A stretch of 64,000 nucleotides of DNA from Clostridium sp. (GTDB lineage: Bacteria > Bacteroidota > Bacteroidia > Bacteroidales > Muribaculaceae): assembly GCA_023666615.1 (NCBI GenBank), contig JAMPBQ010000001.1, positions 589,161-653,160 on the forward strand, written 5' to 3'. Under the pieces are notes generated by a model, which ran no database searches, was not told where the DNA came from, and was given only the letters and a program-made list of their open reading frames with translations. A program made the position numbers and the translations under genes. Below, one piece after another: positions 60,323-64,000 of the stretch (position 1 is the stretch's first letter; each line of letters starts with the position of its first letter).

Positions 60323-62320
60323 TTAGAGGGCATATTCCAGCATAGTGAAGGAATAAGGCGGGAGGGTGAGGGAGGCTTTTTTGGAGGCCTTTATTGTTTC
60401 TTTGACGGGGGCTATTGGCTGGGCGTCAAAGTTGTTTTCATCCTCGGGATTTCCTTTGAGAGTGGTCTTTTCGGCGGTGGCTTTAATCTTGAAGCGAGAA
60501 AGGTCCAGCTTGGCTGTCTTTTCCTTGTCGGTGGCGTTGGCAACCTTTACGTAGAGCTTGTGGTTCTTTGAGTCAAGGATTACAGACTGCTCCTGCAAGT
60601 ATCCCTCGCCCTCCGACTTGTCGGGGTCAACTATGGTCACGCAGTCGCCGTAGTAATGGTCGCCGGCAGATTGCCCAAACATCTGCTGCACATAGTAGCT
60701 GCATGTAGGGAACACCTTTTCATTGTCGAAATATATGAGGTCCGGATTCCAGTTGGTGGCGTTCTTGCGGGCGAAGAGAGGAGCGTAGGAGGTCATTTCC
60801 ACCACATCGGCGTTGCGCTCAACGTGCAGAAGGTAGAGGGCTTCAGCCAGGGCGTCGATCAGCTTCTTGTCCTTTGCCGCGTATTCGCCAAGATAAACAG
60901 TGGTTTTGCGGTCGCGGGGGTAGGCATCATACTGACGCGACTTCAAGAAATATTCGCGCGGCTCATAGTAGTGCTCATCGATGATGGGCAAGCCTATTTC
61001 ATCGGCCAGGCGCCAGCCGGCCTCATAGTCGGGATTTCCGGCATGCGAGCCGGGGCCGGCAGTGCCCACGATTACGATTTCGGGATGAGCCTCCTTGATG
61101 CGGTCGTACATGTATTTGAAGCGTTCTTCAAATTCGGGCGAGATTTTCTCCTCATTGCCTATGCCGAGGTATTTCAGGTTGAAAGGCTCGGGGTGGCCAT
61201 TTTCAGCGCGCACCTTGCCCCACTTTGTGTTCACGTCGCCGTTTGCCCACTCAATGAGGTCGAGGGCGTCCTGCAGCCATTCGTCCATATCGGCCATGTC
61301 GCATGCGTCCTGAGCCTGGTCGGGCCACATGCCCCAGCCGCCATTGGCGCCCTGGCAGCTCACGCCGCAAGGCAGGATGGGCAGCGGCTCCATGCCGAGG
61401 TCTTCGCACAGCTGGAAATACTCCTGATAGCCAAGGCCCATCGACTGGTGGTAGCCCCAGGTGTTCTTCTGCTGCTTGCGGGTCTCCTTCGGGCCGATGG
61501 TCTCTTTCCAGCGGTAGGTGTTCCAAAAGCCGTCGCCGCCGCCATGCACCACGCATCCGCCGGGGAAACGGAGGAATTTAGGATTAAGGTCAGCGAGCGA
61601 TTGGGCAAGGTCCTTGCGCAGGCCATGGCCCATGTAGGTGTCTTCGGGAACGAGCGAAACCATATCCACGTCGATTGCGCCATTGTCGAGGGCGAGAATC
61701 CAAAGCGACGCTTCCTTGCAGTCCTCAGTCGGACGGAGCGTACACTCGTACTTTTTCCAATCCCCGCTGTCAACGCTGATTGTGGCGTCGGCCAGAAGCT
61801 TTGGCTCAGAATGGCGCTGAGGCTGCACCAGGGCCACGCGCACCTTCATGTCGGTTCCCCCAACATTGCGCATGAACACTGAGAAGTCATAATCCTCCCC
61901 CTTCTTTACGCTGATGCCGTCGAATCCGCTATTGCTCAGGCCCACGCCACGCCATCCCTTGTAGTCCTTGAACTCGCGGGTCCTTTCCGTGGAGAGGCGC
62001 ATGTAGTTTGGATTGTTGGGATGGATGGGATTTTGCTGCTTCACCTCAAGATTTCCTAGGGAATGGCCCGGGCGGATAAATCGCCATGCTGTGCCGGGGC
62101 CCCAGCCGTCGCGCTCAACGGGGCTGAACTCGAAAGAGCCGTTCTGAACAAGCTCGGCGTTGAGGCCGCCATCGGCCGACGAGCTTATGTCCTCAAAAAA
62201 GATGCCAATCAGATGATCGCTGATTTGCTTGCCTCCAGCCGGGGCCTTCATAGGCTTTTGAGCCACCATTGTGGCCGCCGCCATGCCCAGGGCAAGAAGG
62301 GACAGAATACGTTTGTTCAT
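60323..62320 (-). CDS. GH51-type alpha-L-arabinofuranosidase with carbohydrate-binding module
   Basis: 665 residues with a signal peptide (about 1-20). A first part (GIFFEDISSSADGGLNAELV, about 38-57) opens the catalytic fold, interrupted by a CBM4-like beta-sandwich (about 60-215). The barrel has LRFPGGCVVHG, the acid/base Glu in YLGIGNEEK and the nucleophile Glu in VYLGEYAAKDK. A C-terminal beta-sandwich ends the chain. This larger, module-bearing subtype differs from the 512-residue GH51 at 5084. It removes arabinofuranose from arabinoxylan or arabinan side chains. No PUL regulator is adjacent. Confidence 0.93.
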   Translation of the reverse strand: MNKRILSLLALGMAAATMVAQKPMKAPAGGKQISDHLIGIFFEDISSSADGGLNAELVQNGSFEFSPVERDGWGPGTAWRFIRPGHSLGNLEVKQQNPIHPNNPNYMRLSTERTREFKDYKGWRGVGLSNSGFDGISVKKGEDYDFSVFMRNVGGTDMKVRVALVQPQRHSEPKLLADATISVDSGDWKKYECTLRPTEDCKEASLWILALDNGAIDVDMVSLVPEDTYMGHGLRKDLAQSLADLNPKFLRFPGGCVVHGGGDGFWNTYRWKETIGPKETRKQQKNTWGYHQSMGLGYQEYFQLCEDLGMEPLPILPCGVSCQGANGGWGMWPDQAQDACDMADMDEWLQDALDLIEWANGDVNTKWGKVRAENGHPEPFNLKYLGIGNEEKISPEFEERFKYMYDRIKEAHPEIVIVGTAGPGSHAGNPDYEAGWRLADEIGLPIIDEHYYEPREYFLKSRQYDAYPRDRKTTVYLGEYAAKDKKLIDALAEALYLLHVERNADVVEMTSYAPLFARKNATNWNPDLIYFDNEKVFPTCSYYVQQMFGQSAGDHYYGDCVTIVDPDKSEGEGYLQEQSVILDSKNHKLYVKVANATDKEKTAKLDLSRFKIKATAEKTTLKGNPEDENNFDAQPIAPVKETIKASKKASLTLPPYSFTMLEYAL

Positions 62321-62347
62321 TTATTATTAGATTTTTATGAATAATTG

Positions 62348-62722
62348 TCATTCCATAAACACAAGGTAGACGGCGCCAATGAGCATTAGAAACGCCGCAA
62401 AGTGGTTCCACTTCAGCGTGACGCCCTGAAACATAAACATCACTATCACCGTGAACACCACCAAAGTGATGGCTTCTTGCATCACCTTCAGCTGCACGAG
62501 ATTGTAAGGGCCGCCGTTGCCGGAAAATCCGATGCGGTTGGCGGGAATCATGAAACAATACTCCAGCAGGGCGATTCCCCAAGAAAAGAGGATCACGCCC
62601 CACAGGGGCCAATTGGTGGACACTCCGGCTGTCTGCAGCCTGAGGTGGCCGTACCAGGCGAATGTCATGAACACGTTTGAAACGATTAGCAAGAGTATGG
62701 TGACGATGGCGGGTGACATCAT
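62348..62722 (-). CDS. DUF486 small membrane protein
   Basis: 124 residues with four hydrophobic helices. The segments NVFMTFAWYGHLR and CFMIPANRIG are typical of DUF486, a DMT-like family of unknown transport role. It lies between the C45-type hydrolase and GH51 on the same strand with short gaps (9 and 27 bases), so all three may be one transcript. Confidence 0.88.
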   Translation of the reverse strand: MMSPAIVTILLLIVSNVFMTFAWYGHLRLQTAGVSTNWPLWGVILFSWGIALLEYCFMIPANRIGFSGNGGPYNLVQLKVMQEAITLVVFTVIVMFMFQGVTLKWNHFAAFLMLIGAVYLVFME

Positions 62723-62731
62723 TGGATTGGA

Positions 62732-63790
62732 TTATTGGTTTTCGTATTCAGCGAGGGCCTTTTTCCTCATTTCCTCATTTATCGGGCGCAGCACATCAAA
62801 ATCGAGGTATCTTTTGCCATTGCCTTTCCTGCGATGAAACACCTTATCTTTCAGGTTATTCGCCTCAATGCAAGCTTTGCTGTGCCAGCCCGGGAGAGCG
62901 GGCGCCAAATCTTCGGGAACGCTATCCAGCGTGACCTTCCTGACATATGAGCAGGGAGGATAACCCAAGGCCGCCCACATCAAAGGCTGGCTGTGGGAGG
63001 CGTCAACGCCCTCTATAACAATCGACGAGGTTGAAATATAGCGCGGAATGAAGTCTTGGTCCACAGCCCAATGGTCGCCCTCCGCTATCGGGTCGCGCCC
63101 AAGCAGAGAATGCCTGAACGAGCGCGAACAGCCTTCGGTAAGATCGGCTGGAGAAATGCTTTTGGCTCGCATTTGCTCTTCCAGGATTTTATATACATTG
63201 TCGTATCTGATATATCCCATGCCGCCGGGATGCTCGCCCGAGACGGAAAAATTGGTGCGGACTATGAAGCCTTCCGGGGCATCGGCCACGTCGAAGCGCT
63301 TGAACCCATTGTCGTCGGTCTCATAATACGCAAGGCCGCCTTGGCCGTCCATCACGCCGAAATTCGCCTGTACGCCCATAGGCTTTGGCAAGGAATCAAT
63401 AAGCGCCTCGAAGTCGGCCAGGGTAGCGCACTTTTCTAGAGCCATGGCCATAACCACGCCCTCTTGGTCGGCGTACTTGCAAGTGTCGGGCATAAGATTG
63501 TATGAAGCAGTGTTCATAATGGCGAACCCGGCATCGTTCATGCCCATCCATGCCTCGCGCAGCAGCGAATCGCCACCGTTGAAAAGCCCTACATAAGAAT
63601 GGCATCCATCCTTTTCAACCCTGGCAAGAAAGTTGTCAGGCGCGCCTGTGTCGCGGTGCTTCCACATCAAGGGCCTGCCTGTGGCAGAAGCCTCGGCCGA
63701 TACCAAGATTGAAGTGCAGGCAAGGGATTGAAGCCATGCCAGCGCCATAGCCATAATGAAGGGAAAAATGCGACTTAAGAAAAATTTCAT
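62732..63790 (-). CDS. C45-type Ntn hydrolase / linear amide hydrolase
   Basis: 352 residues. A hydrophobic leader ends at WLQSLACTSILVSAEAS, where Cys25 would become the N-terminal nucleophile after cleavage, as in penicillin V acylase and acyl-CoA:6-APA acyltransferase relatives. WKHRDTG (about 43-49), GMNDAGFAIMNT and YYETDDNG are family landmarks. Substrates could be amides such as bile-salt or N-acyl amino acid conjugates, but none is shown. A -7 element TAATTTTG lies at 63807-63814 on the minus strand. Confidence 0.8.
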   Translation of the reverse strand: MKFFLSRIFPFIMAMALAWLQSLACTSILVSAEASATGRPLMWKHRDTGAPDNFLARVEKDGCHSYVGLFNGGDSLLREAWMGMNDAGFAIMNTASYNLMPDTCKYADQEGVVMAMALEKCATLADFEALIDSLPKPMGVQANFGVMDGQGGLAYYETDDNGFKRFDVADAPEGFIVRTNFSVSGEHPGGMGYIRYDNVYKILEEQMRAKSISPADLTEGCSRSFRHSLLGRDPIAEGDHWAVDQDFIPRYISTSSIVIEGVDASHSQPLMWAALGYPPCSYVRKVTLDSVPEDLAPALPGWHSKACIEANNLKDKVFHRRKGNGKRYLDFDVLRPINEEMRKKALAEYENQ

Positions 63791-63882
63791 ACAGGAGATT
63801 TTAGGGCAAAATTAGCGTTTTGTTTTGAGATTTCCTATATTTTAACTAATTTTACGCTGCAAATGAGACGTCACAAAACAAA

Positions 63883-64000
63883 ATGGATACAAGCAAATAC
63901 ACATTTTCGATGCAAATGCAGGTGCGCGACTATGAAGTCGACGCCGAGGGAATAGTAAACAACGCCGAATACCTGCACTATATGGAGCACACCCGCCACG
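63883..64000 (+). CDS. Acyl-CoA thioesterase (4HBT hot-dog fold), cut by right edge
   Basis: Only the first 39 residues are in the window. MQVRDYEVDAEGIVNNAEYL followed by HYMEHTRH is the start of the 4-hydroxybenzoyl-CoA thioesterase family, including the catalytic Asp region and the N-x-x-Y-L-x-Y-x-E stretch. Such enzymes hydrolyse acyl-CoA or acyl-ACP. It diverges from the C45 hydrolase gene, and a TAATTTTAC element like the one before the GH43 gene precedes it. Confidence 0.85.
   Translation, partial: MDTSKYTFSMQMQVRDYEVDAEGIVNNAEYLHYMEHTRH

Noticed and set aside
60656..61882. 408-codon + strand open frame opposite the second GH51
   Set aside because: Antisense shadow; the minus-strand product has the full catalytic motifs.

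Overview
The window reads as chromosome of a gut-type Bacteroidales bacterium, probably close to Muribaculaceae or Bacteroides. The evidence is the hybrid two-component sensor next to arabinan-type glycosidases, the single-chain PurL, a type IX secretion plug-domain protein, TPM/LemA pairing, and promoters that fit the Bacteroidetes consensus TTTG-N19/20-TAnnTTTG in front of several genes. The family-level placement is a guess. Most genes are ordinary core functions and most from 15 kb rightward are on the + strand.

Layout. 1-6.7 kb: a sensor-regulator (cut by the left edge) divergent from a GH43 and a GH51 arabinan-degrading pair. 6.7-14.8 kb (minus): purL, a TPR protein, glnS and a radical SAM gene broken by a one-base frameshift. 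14.9 kb: an array of DnaA-box-like 9-mers. 15-24 kb: an HU-like/SPOR protein, nitroreductase, a DUF2520 protein, kdsC, maf, a superfamily 1 helicase and a complete iron/cobalamin-type ABC importer. 23.6-27.8 kb: a MORN-GH25 lysozyme, lysA, a NUDIX hydrolase and a metal-type permease with a fused HMA domain.

28.1-38.1 kb is the standout: ten tightly packed + strand genes that combine the core of a type VII (ESX/WXG100-like) secretion system with a ubiquitin-like conjugation set. It has a GYF-domain membrane protein, a 1,079-residue FtsK/EssC-like ATPase with two GYF-like domains, three short helical proteins sharing a W-x-D motif, a coiled-coil protein ending in a zinc-knuckle-like motif, a 37-residue ORF, an E2-like protein, a JAMM (JAB/MPN) peptidase, an E1-like ThiF protein and a membrane-anchored repeat protein. 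No complete ubiquitin-like modifier is visible. An inverted pair of small palindromes lies in the region in front of the operon.

38.3-54.6 kb: mixed housekeeping and cell-envelope genes (RNase D-like exonuclease, TPM protein, LemA, TlpA-like thioredoxin, VanZ-like, histidine phosphatase, ung, T9SS plug protein, HipA-like/DUF3037 pair, clpP, Rpn-type nuclease, M23 peptidase, MerR regulator, ruvA, GH43), plus one tRNA-Arg(CCG) and a strong candidate small RNA at about 39.5 kb. 54.6-58.2 kb (minus): thrS-infC-rpmI-rplT with rpsU appended. 58.2-60.3 kb: an AAA/DUF4143 ATPase flanked on both sides by different tandem repeats, and a 36-residue zinc-ribbon-like protein. 60.3-64 kb: a second GH51, a DUF486 membrane protein, a C45-type hydrolase and the start of a thioesterase.

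All calls come from reading the sequence. No database search was run, so family names rest on recognised motifs and overall resemblance.
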